From Sphingopyxis witflariensis (GTDB taxonomy: Bacteria; Pseudomonadota; Alphaproteobacteria; Sphingomonadales; Sphingomonadaceae), in assembly GCF_002205635.1 (NCBI RefSeq), contig NZ_NISJ01000002.1:248001-312000 (forward strand): 64,000 bases of DNA, given 5' to 3'. A program made the position numbers and the translations under genes. Below the pieces are notes generated by a model. It worked only from the letters and a program-made list of their open reading frames with translations. It had not been told where the DNA came from and made no database searches. Shown here piece by piece: positions 1 through 9,388 of this stretch. The first letter of the stretch is position 1; the number at the start of each line of letters is the position of its first letter.

Positions 1-1755
1 AGACATGGCGAATGCGCTCGGGACATTTGCGACCTGCGGCCCGCCATATATATGGTCGATCACAGGATAGCGCTTGTTCGGGTCGAAATCGCTCGGCCGC
101 ACGACGATCGCCTGGATGGGCGTAACGCCGTCGGCGGCGGTGAGCATGACCGGCTCGGGCAAGCGGAAGCCGGCCGGCGTGCCGCGCAGTTCCGCCTGCT
201 CCACCACCGCGACCTCGGTGCCCTCCGCCCGCTTGAGGACCGAACGACCGGGCTTGTCGACGCGGGTTTGCGTTTCGACCCAGTAATTGCCCGAAGGCGA
301 AAAGCCACGCGTTCCTGGCGCGCCAGTGAGGAGCGTGCCGTCGGCGATCACGCGGTCGTCGTCGCCCGAGCTGACGATCCGCATCGCGCCGCTGTCCAGA
401 TCGACCCGCGCGACCCTGCGATAATAGGGATTTTTCCCTGCCTCGCCGCCGGAGGTTGCCACCCACGCCGTGCCTCGCGCTTCGTCCACCGCGAGCACGC
501 CGCGGATCCGCGCCGTACCTTTGGTCAACTGTCGGATCAGGCGTCCCGTGGCGAGATCGTAGAGGTAAAGTTGGCCCGCGCCCGAGCGCTCCGAATACCA
601 CAGGATCTGGTTGCGCCTGGGCAGGATGCGTAGCAACGTCGGGCTGTAGACTTCTTCCGAAAGTTCGACATATCCTTTTGAATCGCTCTCCTGGAAGAGC
701 TCGCGCGCAATGCCGGTTTCGGCATCGGCGCTGATGAGATGAACGGTCTTCTCGCCGCGTTCGATATCAACGAAAAAGACGCGTTTCGCATCGCCGCTCC
801 ACCATGCCCGCTCGCCGCCGATCGGCGTGTCGAGCATACGCACCGCGGGAAGTCGGGGATAGCGCATGTCGGTCTGGCGTTTCGACCCCACGTCGATCAC
901 AACAATGCGGTACGTCGGGACATGCGCATCGCCCGGGAATGCCTGTCGCTGCTCAACAGCAACCGGGCGAACGCCTTTGTCAGGCACGAAGTCCACCAGC
1001 GGCATGACCTTCACTTGCCGATCATCGGTCTGGACAGTCAGGATCTTCTTGGAATCGGGCGACCACTTCAATTCGGTCGACGTTGAGAATTGGCGGAACG
1101 CGTCCGGCAAGATGGCATAGGCAAAAAGCTTTTCGCCGTCCTCGGTCAGCTGCCGCTCTTTCCCGGTCTTGACGTTACGTGTCCAAATGTTCGAATCGCG
1201 AACGAACGCAAGCATCGTCCCGTCGGGCGAGGCTACCGGGACCAATTGCTCCGCCGCGCCGAGCTCCTTGAGCTCGCCGGCGCGCGTGTAGGAGTATGTC
1301 TTTCCGAAGGCGGCGAATGTCACGGTCCGGTCGGCCGTCACCACCACGTTACCGAGCCGCAAGTCCGCCGCAGGGAATTTCTTCTTGGTCAGCGCTTCGA
1401 GGTCTCGCGACAAACGCTCGTGATCGAATAGCGCGCTTTTGGCACCCGTCTGAGCGTTCACCTCGGTGTAGGTACAGCCGGTCTCGGTTTCACGGCAATA
1501 CCAGAAGCTGTCCTCAGTTCCGATCCAGGTCGGCGCCACGGCCGCATTGAGCATAAAATGATTGGTGAGCGCATTGTTGAAGAACGACGCTCTCTCATAT
1601 TTGCCACGGAGCGCCTGCGGATCGGCAGTTTCTGCTAGCGTAGCGGAGGATGCTGCGACCGCGTCGGTTTGCGCCGATGCGGGCACCGATGTCATGAGGC
1701 ACGCTGCAGAACCGAGCAGCAGAATTCGGCAGAGCCGGATGGGGACATTAAGCAT
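1..1755 (-). CDS. S9 family peptidase, dipeptidyl-peptidase IV type (3' end outside window)
   Basis: An exported serine peptidase expected to release N-terminal dipeptides in the periplasm. The first 585 codons are visible. Residues 1-28 are a signal peptide ending in ASA before Gln29. Residues of about 75-520 form the DPP-IV N-terminal beta-propeller (FWYCRE, WSPDSKK, WWSGDAKR, QILWYSERSG repeats). The hydrolase domain begins at about residue 560 with YPVIDHIYGGPQ. The Ser-Asp-His triad lies beyond the left edge, so activity cannot be judged. It sits 108 bp downstream of the broken TonB transducer and reads the same way, so peptide uptake and digestion is a reasonable shared role (inference). 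The start ATG precedes the signal peptide directly. Confidence 0.88.
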   Translation of the reverse strand, partial: MLNVPIRLCRILLLGSAACLMTSVPASAQTDAVAASSATLAETADPQALRGKYERASFFNNALTNHFMLNAAVAPTWIGTEDSFWYCRETETGCTYTEVNAQTGAKSALFDHERLSRDLEALTKKKFPAADLRLGNVVVTADRTVTFAAFGKTYSYTRAGELKELGAAEQLVPVASPDGTMLAFVRDSNIWTRNVKTGKERQLTEDGEKLFAYAILPDAFRQFSTSTELKWSPDSKKILTVQTDDRQVKVMPLVDFVPDKGVRPVAVEQRQAFPGDAHVPTYRIVVIDVGSKRQTDMRYPRLPAVRMLDTPIGGERAWWSGDAKRVFFVDIERGEKTVHLISADAETGIARELFQESDSKGYVELSEEVYSPTLLRILPRRNQILWYSERSGAGQLYLYDLATGRLIRQLTKGTARIRGVLAVDEARGTAWVATSGGEAGKNPYYRRVARVDLDSGAMRIVSSGDDDRVIADGTLLTGAPGTRGFSPSGNYWVETQTRVDKPGRSVLKRAEGTEVAVVEQAELRGTPAGFRLPEPVMLTAADGVTPIQAIVVRPSDFDPNKRYPVIDHIYGGPQVANVPSAFAMS

Positions 1756-1863
1756 GCGATTTCCTGTCTAATGATTGGTTGTGACCGCGCGGAGAACGCC
1801 GCAGTCTAAGGCCGGCGACAGCGCACGCGCGTTGCGTCGCCGTGCCCGCCATTGGCCATTCCT

Positions 1864-2370
1864 TCAGAAGCCGACGCGCACCTGAGCACCGAACGAGCGC
1901 GGGATCGGACGGCCCGGATAGGGCAGTGAGCCGTAAGCCGGGTAGGTGACGCCATATTCGTTCAGGATATTCTTGGCGAAGAGTTGCAACGACACCCCTG
2001 ACAGTTCGGTCCCGATATTGACGTTCAAATATTCCTGCTTCTCAGACAGTGCTGGAACCGCCTGAAAGCTTCGGAACCAGACCTGGATGCCATCGGCCCG
2101 CTGATAATCCACGCGCGCGAAGGACGGTGCATCGCCCACGTCGAAACGATATTCGGCGGATACGGACCCAGAGTAGCGCGGAGCATAATCAGCCCGATCG
2201 CCGGCGAAATGTTCCAGCGTCGTCGTCTTATACTTCATGTCATTCCAGCCGCCGGTGAAAGACAGCGTCAGCGCCGGGATCGGACGATAGGTCAGCTGCA
2301 GATCGATACCGTTGCCGGCCATTTTGGCACCGTTGACGGTATAGGAATTGACCCCGTTGGGCGCCGTAGC
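1864..2370 (-). pseudogene. TonB-dependent transducer, 3' fragment (C-terminal barrel, 168 residues)
   Basis: The last 168 codons of the receptor whose 5' part is at 3644-5554. They encode barrel strands (LQLTYRPIPALTLSFTGGW, VNIGTELSGVSLQLFAKNIL) and end in the terminal Phe typical of outer-membrane barrels (RVGF). The fragment was cut off by the insertion sequence at 2375-3643. Removing the element and one CACC copy rejoins the frame exactly (QSV, then ATAPNG). An open frame from 2478 adds 36 residues from the insertion sequence but has no signal peptide, so it is unlikely to give a working product. Confidence 0.9.
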
Positions 2371-2374
2371 CACC

Positions 2375-2399
2375 TGATCTGCCCCCTTCTGAGTGGTCC
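2375..2399 (+). repeat. IS left terminal inverted repeat
   Basis: 25 bp beginning TGATCTGCCCCC and ending GAGTGGTCC. It pairs with the right end at 3620-3643 with one single-base gap and a few mismatches. The CACC target duplication is immediately outside. Confidence 0.85.
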
Positions 2400-2437
2400 A
2401 AAATTGATGATATTTTGGATTACGAAGGAGACATGGA

Positions 2438-2716
2438 ATGCCGAGCAAGAAGCATCGCCCGGAAGAGATTATCGGCAAGCTGCGTGAAGCGGAGGTTGTG
2501 CTGGCGCAGGGCGCGACGACCGCGGAGGCGTGTCGCCGGATCGCTGTCAGCGAGCAGACCTATTATCGGTGGCGCAAGGAATATGGCGGCCTGAAGACCG
2601 ACCAGGCGCGCCGGATGAAGGATCTGGAGAAGGAGAATGTGCGGCTTCGCCGTGCGATCTCGGACCTGACGCTAGACAAGCTGATATTGCAGGAGGCCGC
2701 CCGGGGAAACTTCTGA
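2438..2716 (+). CDS. IS3-family transposase OrfA
   Basis: A 92-residue DNA-binding subunit. The N-terminal half is a helix-turn-helix of the transposase-8 type ([33 protein letters not shown]). The C-terminal half is a leucine-zipper-like coiled coil ([25 protein letters not shown]) that in this family mediates oligomerisation. The ATG follows an AAGGAGA ribosome-binding site. The frame ends 6 bp after the GGGAAAC slip site used to make the OrfAB fusion. Confidence 0.92.
   Translation: MPSKKHRPEEIIGKLREAEVVLAQGATTAEACRRIAVSEQTYYRWRKEYGGLKTDQARRMKDLEKENVRLRRAISDLTLDKLILQEAARGNF
2704..2710 (+). promoter_or_regulatory. Probable -1 ribosomal frameshift site
   Basis: The heptamer G GGA AAC is in the OrfA frame (X XXY YYZ form), two codons before the OrfA stop TGA. 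Slipping back one base places ribosomes in the OrfB frame. A perfect heptamer at the right place strongly suggests programmed frameshifting, but no downstream stimulatory structure was worked out. Confidence 0.7.
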
Positions 2717-3609
2717 GCCCCGCGCGCCGAAGGCGCTGTATCGATCACATCAGAACGATGATGCCGGTGTCCGAGCGACGGCTCTGCCGCGTGCTCGGGC
2801 AACATCGATCGACACAGCGCAAGGCGCCTTGCGGGGCGGATGACGAAGCGGCTCTCACCGAGGATATCATTGCGCTGGCGCGGCAATATGGTCGTTATGG
2901 CTATCGCCGGGTGACGGCATTGCTGCGCGATGCCGGTTGGCATGTGAACCGCAAGCGGGTCGAGCGCATCTGGCGACGCGAGGGGCTCAAGGTGCCGCAA
3001 AGGCAGCCGAAGCGCGGGCGGCTCTGGTTGAACGACGGATCGTGCATCCGGCTTCGGCCGGAATATCCCGGGCACGTCTGGTCCTATGACTTCGTCGAGG
3101 GTCGCACCCACGATGGTCGCAAATACCGCATCCTGTCGATCATCGACGAGGCGAGCCGGGAGTGCATGGCGTTGCCCGTGGCGCGTAAGCTGAAGAGCGA
3201 CGATGTGCTGGCGGTGCTGGCCGAACTGTTCGTCACGCGCGGTCCGCCCGCGCATATCCGGTCCGACAATGGCCCGGAATTTATCGCGACGGCGGTGCAG
3301 GAATGGCTGGCGAAGGTCGGCGTGAAGACGCTCTACATCGCCCCCGGATCGCCATGGGAGAATGGATACTGCGAGAGCTTCAACGGGTCGCTGCGCGATG
3401 AACTGCTCAATGGCGAGATCTTCTACTCACTAACCGAGGCCCAGATCCTGATCGAAGCTTGGCGGCGCCATTACAACACCGTCCGGCCGCACAGCTCGCT
3501 GGGATATCGGCCACCCGCGCCGGAGGCCGTTCCATCGCCAGTGTCGCCCTCCGGTTCCGCTTCGCTCCACCTACGGCCAACACTGGCGATGGAGGCGTCA
3601 ATGCACTAA
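2704..3609 (+). CDS. IS3-family transposase OrfB (made as OrfAB by frameshift)
   Basis: The catalytic DDE part of the transposase. It has the HTH_21 region ([19 protein letters not shown]) and then the rve integrase core. The catalytic triad is visible as D in WSYDFVEG, D in IRSDNGPEF and E in ENGYCESFN, followed by the typical [14 protein letters not shown] tail. The frame is -1 relative to OrfA. An internal ATG at 2758 could start a separate OrfB, but the IS3 family normally makes OrfAB. The extra C-terminal residues run to just before the right inverted repeat. No disrupting stop is seen, so the element looks active. Confidence 0.92.
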   Translation, partial: GKLLSPARRRRCIDHIRTMMPVSERRLCRVLGQHRSTQRKAPCGADDEAALTEDIIALARQYGRYGYRRVTALLRDAGWHVNRKRVERIWRREGLKVPQRQPKRGRLWLNDGSCIRLRPEYPGHVWSYDFVEGRTHDGRKYRILSIIDEASRECMALPVARKLKSDDVLAVLAELFVTRGPPAHIRSDNGPEFIATAVQEWLAKVGVKTLYIAPGSPWENGYCESFNGSLRDELLNGEIFYSLTEAQILIEAWRRHYNTVRPHSSLGYRPPAPEAVPSPVSPSGSASLHLRPTLAMEASMH

Positions 3610-3619
3610 CAGTCCACGC

Positions 3620-3643
3620 GGACCACTCGGTGGGGGCCGGTCA
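3620..3643 (-). repeat. IS right terminal inverted repeat
   Basis: 24 bp whose complement begins TGACCGGCCCCC and ends GAGTGGTCC, matching the left end. Its outermost bases supply the TGA stop codon that now ends the 5' receptor fragment. Confidence 0.85.
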
Positions 3644-5554
3644 CACCGACTGGATGTCGCTCCAGATGTTGCGGAATACCGCGACTTCACCCGAAAGGCG
3701 CCGATCGGTAGTCTGGAATTTAGCGCCTGCCTCATAGGTCCAAACTGAATCCGGATCGTAGGACGGCGGGATGACGACGACTCCGCCGCCGACAGACGTC
3801 GCGTTAAATCCGCCGCTACGGAAACCCTTTGATGCTGTGGCATAGAAATTGAGCGCGTCGCTCGCCCGGAATGAGAGATTCACCTTCGGCGTGAAGGCTC
3901 GGAACGTATCGGATCCGATATCCACCGACGCGCTGCCGAAGATGCTGCTAGCCGAGTTTTGTGTCCGCTTGTCTTCGAAATAACGTCCGCCCAGATTGAG
4001 ATCTAGTCCCGCGGCGATTTCATAGGTGACGTCGCCAAAGATGGCCCAGGATTTTGATGTGTCGCGGCCCCCTGCTGAGTAATAGTCTACAGGCGCTGCC
4101 GTCACAGGATCGATTACGCCGAGTGTTACACTGCTGGAGCGCGAGTTGCGATAAAATCCGCCGATCACTCCTCGAAGCCCAGACCCGCTATCATATTGCA
4201 GCCGCACTTCCTGCGAAAACGCGGCAAAATCAGAATCGCCGGCGAACACGTACGAGTCTACCGTGCCTGCGGGAAGACCCTGCAGGAGTTCGACGAGCGG
4301 CGCGAGGACGTCGGTGAGATCGATGACGGAACTGCCCTTGCGCTCCTGCCAGCTCGTCGCACTGACCAGCGATACCGATCCCAAGTCATAGTGCAGAACG
4401 CCGCTGAACAGGTTGATATGGTTCTTGATTGGAGTGGGAGCGGCATACTGGATTTCGCGATTGTCGTCGGCGACATTGTTGCCGCCGGTTTCGATATTCT
4501 GATGCGAACCCATGAAGGTCGCCGTCAGCCTATCTCCGAGCTTGGCCAGCAGCTTTCCGCGAACGAAATAGGACCGGCCACGATTGACATTGTCTTCGCC
4601 CGTACGCGTGTTGTCGATCCAGCCGCCAATACGGGTATAGCCGCCAGCAACACGAAAGCCGAGCTGATCCTGCGCGAGCGGCAGGTTCAGAACGCCCTCG
4701 CCGCGCCATGCCATCTGCCCGCCGTCGATCTGGCTGATTTCACCCAATGCCGAGCCGCTGACTGTGGTCAACTCGGGATCGTTCGTGATGTAGCGGATCG
4801 TGCCGCCCATCGCGCCTTGGCCGTAGAGCGTGCCCTGCGGCCCCCGCAGCAACTCGACGCGCGCCATATCGACGAGCCGGATGTCCGGACCTTGATCGGG
4901 AAATTCCGTGTTGAGCGGAATCTCATCGATATATTGGCCGATCTGGGCGAGGCCGCTGAAAGACGATACGCCGCGGAACTGGATGCGCTGCTGGCCTGGT
5001 CCGAATTCGGATATGGAAAGTCCCGGAACGGAATATTGCAGGTCAGTGATCGTCTCTGCGTTTCGGTTCTGGATTTCCTCCTCTCCCTTCACGCTGACGG
5101 AGATCGGAATTTCAAATGCAGTCTCGGCACGCTTCTGCGCCGTCACGACGATATCGCCGTCGCCCGAAGTCGCAGGCGCAGCGTTCGGGCTGGACGCGCC
5201 TGACCCCACAGTCGTTGCACCCTGATAGAAAGACGCCTGGGTAGCCGTTCGCGCCACCTTGATTGTGTACGTGCTCGCGCCGGTATTCAGCGCAACCAGG
5301 CCAGTATCGTCCAGCAGTTGCCGAAGGGCTGCGTCAACGTCCATCGTCCCGCGCACGCCGTTGGTCCGCTTGTCGCGGATGTCATTTCGAGTTGATAATA
5401 CCTGGACGCCGGCCTGCCGTGCGAAGACCTGAATGCCCGAGCTGGCGGCCTGGGGCGGGATATTGAACGATTTAGACTGCGCAGCTGCCGGTGATGTCAG
5501 TGAAATCGATGCGGCGATTGCGCCCACGAGATAACAGCTGTTCTTACTTTGCAT
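3644..5554 (-). pseudogene. TonB-dependent transducer, 5' fragment (637 of about 805 residues)
   Basis: The first 637 codons of an outer-membrane TonB-dependent receptor of the FecA type. Signal peptide 1-25 (AAAQ) is followed by an STN signalling domain (about 29-100: FNIPPQAASSGIQVFARQAG ... DVDAALRQLLDDTGL), a TonB box region (GDIVVTAQKRAE), a plug (about 140-260) and most of the barrel. The last codons (SDIQSV) run into the insertion sequence, whose end supplies TGA. The intact gene had about 805 codons. The STN domain with FecR and an ECF sigma factor just upstream shows a cell-surface-signalling uptake system; the substrate is unknown. A barrel lacking 168 residues should not fold, so uptake is probably lost. 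Confidence 0.92.
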
Positions 5555-5646
5555 GATGCCCCCCTCAGGTCGACGTCGTGATCAACGCCATCTGAGTGCC
5601 TGAGCGCCCTAGAAAGACTTTCCTTCACCAAAGCGTCATATTTATT

Positions 5647-6591
5647 TCATTTCCGGCCGAGCGTGATCTCGCCGTCCCCCGAAGTGCGGACCGGCACACC
5701 CAGAATATCGTGCACTGCGGTCGCGAAGCCCTCCGGATCGTCAGTTCGAAATATGCCGTCGACTTCCTCGTTCGCGATCGTCGGATCATGGATCACGATC
5801 TTCCGGCGATTATATCTGTTGAACTCGGCAGCAGCGTCAGCAAGCGGCCGCGCGACAAGTTCGATTTGGCCACTTCGCCAAGATAGCGAACTCGCAGCAG
5901 AAGCTTCAATGGCGACGGGCCGCTGACGACCCGGCGTGTCCGGCATGAAGAGCTGTGTGCCCGCTCGCGCGCTGACCGGCTCATTCGCATTTGCGTCGGT
6001 CCAGGCAGCAACGACCCCTTCGGTGACGATGATGTCCGCGCCATTGCCGCGTCGGCGCACGGAAAAGGCAGTGCCTACGGCTCGGACGCGCACAGGTCCT
6101 GCCTCCACCACGAACGGGCGCGCCCGGTCATGCTTGACCTGGAACCAGACCTCGCCCCGATCCAGCCGAACGTTCCGATGGCCCTTGTCGAAGTTTACCG
6201 CGATTCGGCTATCTGTATTTATGGCTGCCGTCGAACCGTCTGCAAGCGCAACACGGCGAACTTCGCCCACTTCGGTGGCGTATCCGGACACGGAAGCGTT
6301 GTAGAAGACCAAACCAAATATCGACGCTGCCATTGCTGCCGCGCTGCCAGCGAGCATGATCCGGCGCCGAGACCAAGACGGCGTCGTCACAGGAGGCTGG
6401 CCCAGCGCAATCGTCTCGGGATCGCACGAGATCCAAGCGGCCTGCGCCATGAGAAGTTCGCCTTGGCCACGCGGGTTTTGGGCTAACCAGTTCGCGAGGT
6501 CTGCTTCGTGCGCATCGCCCCAGTCGGATCGGCCCATGCGCGCTACCCAGCGTGACGCCTCATCCTGCAGGAGCGTGTCTTTGGAATTCAT
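5647..6591 (-). CDS. FecR-family anti-sigma / sigma regulator
   Basis: A 314-residue inner-membrane regulator that relays receptor occupancy to the sigma factor. The N-terminal DUF4880 segment (about 10-50, ASRWVARMGRSDWGDAHEADLANWL) binds the sigma factor. One membrane helix lies at about 75-98. The periplasmic FecR domain (about 105-200, EVRRVALADGSTAAINTDSRI, VRAVGTAFSVRR) follows, then a C-terminal STN-like domain (ADAAAEFNRYNRRKIVI). Its ATG overlaps the sigma factor's stop by 4 bp (ATGA), so the two are translationally coupled. Its receptor partner is now broken by an insertion sequence. Confidence 0.93.
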   Translation of the reverse strand: MNSKDTLLQDEASRWVARMGRSDWGDAHEADLANWLAQNPRGQGELLMAQAAWISCDPETIALGQPPVTTPSWSRRRIMLAGSAAAMAASIFGLVFYNASVSGYATEVGEVRRVALADGSTAAINTDSRIAVNFDKGHRNVRLDRGEVWFQVKHDRARPFVVEAGPVRVRAVGTAFSVRRRGNGADIIVTEGVVAAWTDANANEPVSARAGTQLFMPDTPGRQRPVAIEASAASSLSWRSGQIELVARPLADAAAEFNRYNRRKIVIHDPTIANEEVDGIFRTDDPEGFATAVHDILGVPVRTSGDGEITLGRK

Positions 6592-7184
6592 CGCGACCGC
6601 CCCTCCACATCATTCCCGAATAATTTGAGCCGCTCGGACAGATCGTCCTGCTTCTTCAACCAGTTTTTCCGCACCGCTTGCACGCCTCTATAGATATTGT
6701 TCTCGACGACGCTCTCCGTGACACCCAGCAAGCGTGCGATTTCGATTTGCGAATAGCCTTCAATCTTTTGCATTTCCACGATGCGGCGACACCGTTCAGG
6801 CAACTCGGCAATTAACGAGCGAACACGCTCGGCATCCATACGCCTCGCTACCTCCATCTCGGGTCCGGTGTCGGGATCAGGTATTGCCTCGATCTCCGCG
6901 ATACTTTCTAGTGAAACGACGGAGGCTTCTCGCCGCCGCCTGACCAGAAGATTGCGGATAATAGAGAAAAAATAGGCCCCTGGCCTGTCAATATGATCTA
7001 CTTCGTCAATCGTCGCCAGGCGGCAATATGCTTCCTGCACCAAGTCGTCCGCCTCTTCGGACTGCACGCGCGCACGCCGAAGCCAGGCGCGCGACTGCGC
7101 TTCGTGCGGCATCACCCTCAGGGCAACCCATGTGGCGCGCCGTCGGCGGATCTCAAGCAGCGATTCTTGCGGGTCCATACCCAT
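6588..7184 (-). CDS. ECF sigma factor, FecI-like
   Basis: A 198-residue extracytoplasmic-function sigma factor expected to drive the receptor operon. Region 2 (SEEADDLVQEAYCRLATI, RPGAYFFSIIRNLLVRRRRE) binds core polymerase and the -10 element. Region 4 (LPERCRRIVEMQKIEGYSQIEIARLLGVTESVVENNIYRGV) is the -35-binding helix-turn-helix. The first gene of a sigma-fecR-receptor-peptidase set on the minus strand; FecR is expected to hold it inactive until the receptor signals. Confidence 0.93.
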   Translation of the reverse strand: MGMDPQESLLEIRRRRATWVALRVMPHEAQSRAWLRRARVQSEEADDLVQEAYCRLATIDEVDHIDRPGAYFFSIIRNLLVRRRREASVVSLESIAEIEAIPDPDTGPEMEVARRMDAERVRSLIAELPERCRRIVEMQKIEGYSQIEIARLLGVTESVVENNIYRGVQAVRKNWLKKQDDLSERLKLFGNDVEGRSR

Positions 7185-7569
7185 CCTATATCATGACATC
7201 ACAAGCTAAGAGCCTGCCGAGAAAAGTTTCCTTCACTTATCATTTGCCGGCGACGACGATCACCCGAATGCTCCCAGGAAAACGTGCCCCCTTTGCTCAG
7301 CAACAAGCAGTTTCGATGCGGCATGCAATCGTTTCCGGGGAAGCCGTCGGATAATAAGCGGCGGTTTGCCGCCACGCCCGCAAGCGGCGTGAGATACAGA
7401 CCTTGTTCTGAGGGCCTGCTCAAGGCACCGCCGAAGCTGGCCGTTGCACGAACCGCTCCGCGGATTGGTGCTAGCCTCGATGTAAAGCGGCCCCGCGAGC
7501 GCCGCGCCTGATTGAACGCCGGCGGCCACAGGCAGACCCTTTCGACTCCTTCAACTGAGGAGTCGAACG
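7185..7569. other. Intergenic region between the FecI locus and the nuclease pair
   Basis: 385 bp between divergent genes. It should hold the promoters of both. The open frames across it (for example 7199-7678 minus) are proline/arginine-rich without recognisable domains and look like chance frames. I see no tRNA, terminator or clear operator. A run GAGGAG at 7557-7562 is the ribosome-binding site of the next gene. Confidence 0.5.
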
Positions 7570-8482
7570 ATGAACATAGAGTATCAGGAAACCGCCAGAT
7601 CGGGCGATCAGACTTCACAACGAAACTTGCCCCTACTGCGGCACATCTCTCACCCGAGACACGCGAACCAAAGAGCATGTGGTGGGTAGACGATTCGTGC
7701 CGCGAGGGTCACTTCATCAGCATTGGAATTTGATCGTCTGGGCCTGCGAGCCCTGCAATCGTCGCAAGGCCGAGTTAGAGGATGACCTTTCAGCGATCTC
7801 GATGCAGCCCGATCCTTGGGGCGCTCACGCGCGCAATGACGTTCGTCTGCGCAATGAGGCCGAGCGCAAGGCCAAAACCAAGAGTCGTCGCAGCGGAAAG
7901 CCCGTCAAGGATAGTCAGGAGCAATTCTCGATCTCTCACACCTTCGGTGGCGCGGAACTCAAATTCAGCTTCACATCAGCTCCACAGGCAGATGAGGCCC
8001 GCATCATTGAGCTGGTGCGAATGCAGGTTATGGCATTCTTCTACTGGATCACGATCCAGCCAGGAGAGGTCAACGGGCGCTTCTGGCAGGGCAGCTTCTT
8101 TCCCCTCCAACCCGTTCGACGGGCTGACTGGGGCAATGAACAGCTCCTATTCTTCATGGCGGAAACAAAACATTGGGACTGGAGAGTCCATGCCGTCACT
8201 GCCGATGGCTATTTCAAGCTGGCGATCAAAAAGCACATCGACGAGCTGCTTTGGTCGTTTGCGGTAGAGTGGAATGAGAGTTATCGGATCGTCGGCTTTT
8301 TTGGTGACACCGCAGGTCTAATAATGCTGCGGGACCGGCTTCCTGAGCTGGCCATGCAGACGATCCACGCAAAGGGTGACGATTGGGTCCGCCATCGCCG
8401 CGAAGTGCCGCTGTGCGATGAGGATGACAAACTATTCTCCCCTCCGGATGATACGTTCGATCAATCCGCAGGGGGGGAGTAA
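7570..8482 (+). pseudogene. HNH-endonuclease-like protein, apparent frameshift near the start
   Basis: The main frame encodes an HNH nuclease: zinc pair CPYC (7628-7639), EHVVGRRF with the putative catalytic His, then HWNLIVWACEPCNRRK with the second CxxC. A long C-terminal region of unknown fold follows (to 8482). That frame has a TAG at 7577 and no ATG, GTG or TTG start before CPYC. The only well-placed start, ATG 7570 with GAGGAG 8 bp upstream, is in another frame, so a one-base change between about 7580 and 7625 (mutation or sequence error) is likely. A shorter product from GTG 7679 would lack the first zinc pair. It lies 3 bp before the next gene, in one operon. Confidence 0.65.
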
Positions 8483-8485
8483 GCT

Positions 8486-9388
8486 ATGCTCTTTGATGGC
8501 AACGAGCTTGAGACAGATCACCGCTATTTCCAAAATCTAGGCAAGACGGATTTTCGGCCCGACATAGCGGCATGGTGCGAGGCCACATTTGAGCGCTCGC
8601 AGATGCTGCTTGATGACGATTTCCCAGCGCGATTTCGCCGTGAGACACCTCAGCGCATATCCGAGCTGCTTTTCGCCGCGGCTTTCCTCGATGCAGGCTG
8701 GGAGCCGCTAGGACGGGTGCCGGGTTTCGATCTCGCCTTCAAGCTGGGAGAGGGTCGCCTGCTAGTCGAGATTACTACTCCCGAGCCGCATTCGCCGGAC
8801 ACATGGACCGAGACAAAGGGCGACGGCTACACTTCATGGTCAACCGACGCCAAGACAGAGGATGCGGCGTTGCGGAGACTGACAGGCGGCTTTGCCACCA
8901 AGGCCGAAACAATCCGCAAGCACTGCGACGCAGGCGAAGTTTCAGGGGCCGATTACATTGTCGTGGCTATCTCGGGCTTTCGGATAACCCAGGAATCTCC
9001 TGTAGCGCCAGAAATTGGCGGGCCCGTCCCAGACTTTGCAAAGGCATTCCTACCCATCGGTTCGCGCTATGTGACGGTGCGGCTGGGCGCCGATGCCGAT
9101 ATACCGATAGGCGGCGGTTGGCAATTTAAGGCGACTATCGACCAAGAGGGCAAGAATCCGGTCGATCGAGATTTTTTCTTACGACCCGAATTTCAACATA
9201 TCCATGCGGTCGCATACACGCCGCTGCATTTCGGTGAGCCGATTTCGCCAGTCAAGGAGTGTGCCGCCCTGCACAACCCCATGGCGCGACCGAAGGCTGA
9301 GGCCATCGCCCTCGGGCTAGGCTGCGAATTCGGGGTCGACATTGGCGAGGATGAATTTGCCATCGGCCCCCTAAAACCCGCGAGTTAA
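8486..9388 (+). CDS. Hypothetical protein, possible PD-(D/E)xK-like nuclease fold
   Basis: A 300-residue protein I cannot place in a named family. The segment GFDLAFKLGEGRLLVEITTP (about 80-99) has an Asp on one strand and an E-x-T on the next, after a helix rich in E/R (ETPQRISELLFAAAFLDAGW). That resembles the core of restriction-like nucleases, though the usual Lys is replaced by Thr. No signal peptide or membrane helix is seen. It starts 3 bp after the HNH-like gene with a GGGGGGAG ribosome-binding site, so the two are co-expressed. A paired nuclease or defence role is inference from this context only. Confidence 0.6.
   Translation: MLFDGNELETDHRYFQNLGKTDFRPDIAAWCEATFERSQMLLDDDFPARFRRETPQRISELLFAAAFLDAGWEPLGRVPGFDLAFKLGEGRLLVEITTPEPHSPDTWTETKGDGYTSWSTDAKTEDAALRRLTGGFATKAETIRKHCDAGEVSGADYIVVAISGFRITQESPVAPEIGGPVPDFAKAFLPIGSRYVTVRLGADADIPIGGGWQFKATIDQEGKNPVDRDFFLRPEFQHIHAVAYTPLHFGEPISPVKECAALHNPMARPKAEAIALGLGCEFGVDIGEDEFAIGPLKPAS

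Larger units (their letters stand above)
2375..3643 (+). mobile_element. IS3-family insertion sequence, IS407 group, 1269 bp, complete
   Basis: A complete element with imperfect terminal inverted repeats. The left end reads TGATCTGCCCCC...GAGTGGTCC and the complement of the right end reads TGACCGGCCCCC...GAGTGGTCC. It is flanked by the 4-bp direct repeat CACC (2371-2374 and 3644-3647), as known for the IS407 group. It carries orfA and orfB in the overlapping -1 arrangement of the IS3 family. It sits inside a TonB-dependent receptor gene, in the opposite orientation. The intact ends, frames and duplication suggest a recent insertion. Confidence 0.93.

Noticed and set aside
1..7184. Lasso-peptide isopeptidase locus
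   Set aside because: FecI-FecR-TonB receptor-S9 peptidase order is also found beside lasso clusters, but no precursor, B or C gene is visible, and the propeller sequence reads like a standard DPP-IV. The catalytic half and left flank are out of view, so it stays open but unsupported.
7199..7678. 159-codon minus-strand gene upstream of the sigma factor
   Set aside because: No domain, no ribosome-binding site, and it overlaps the HNH gene's start and zinc ribbon antisense.
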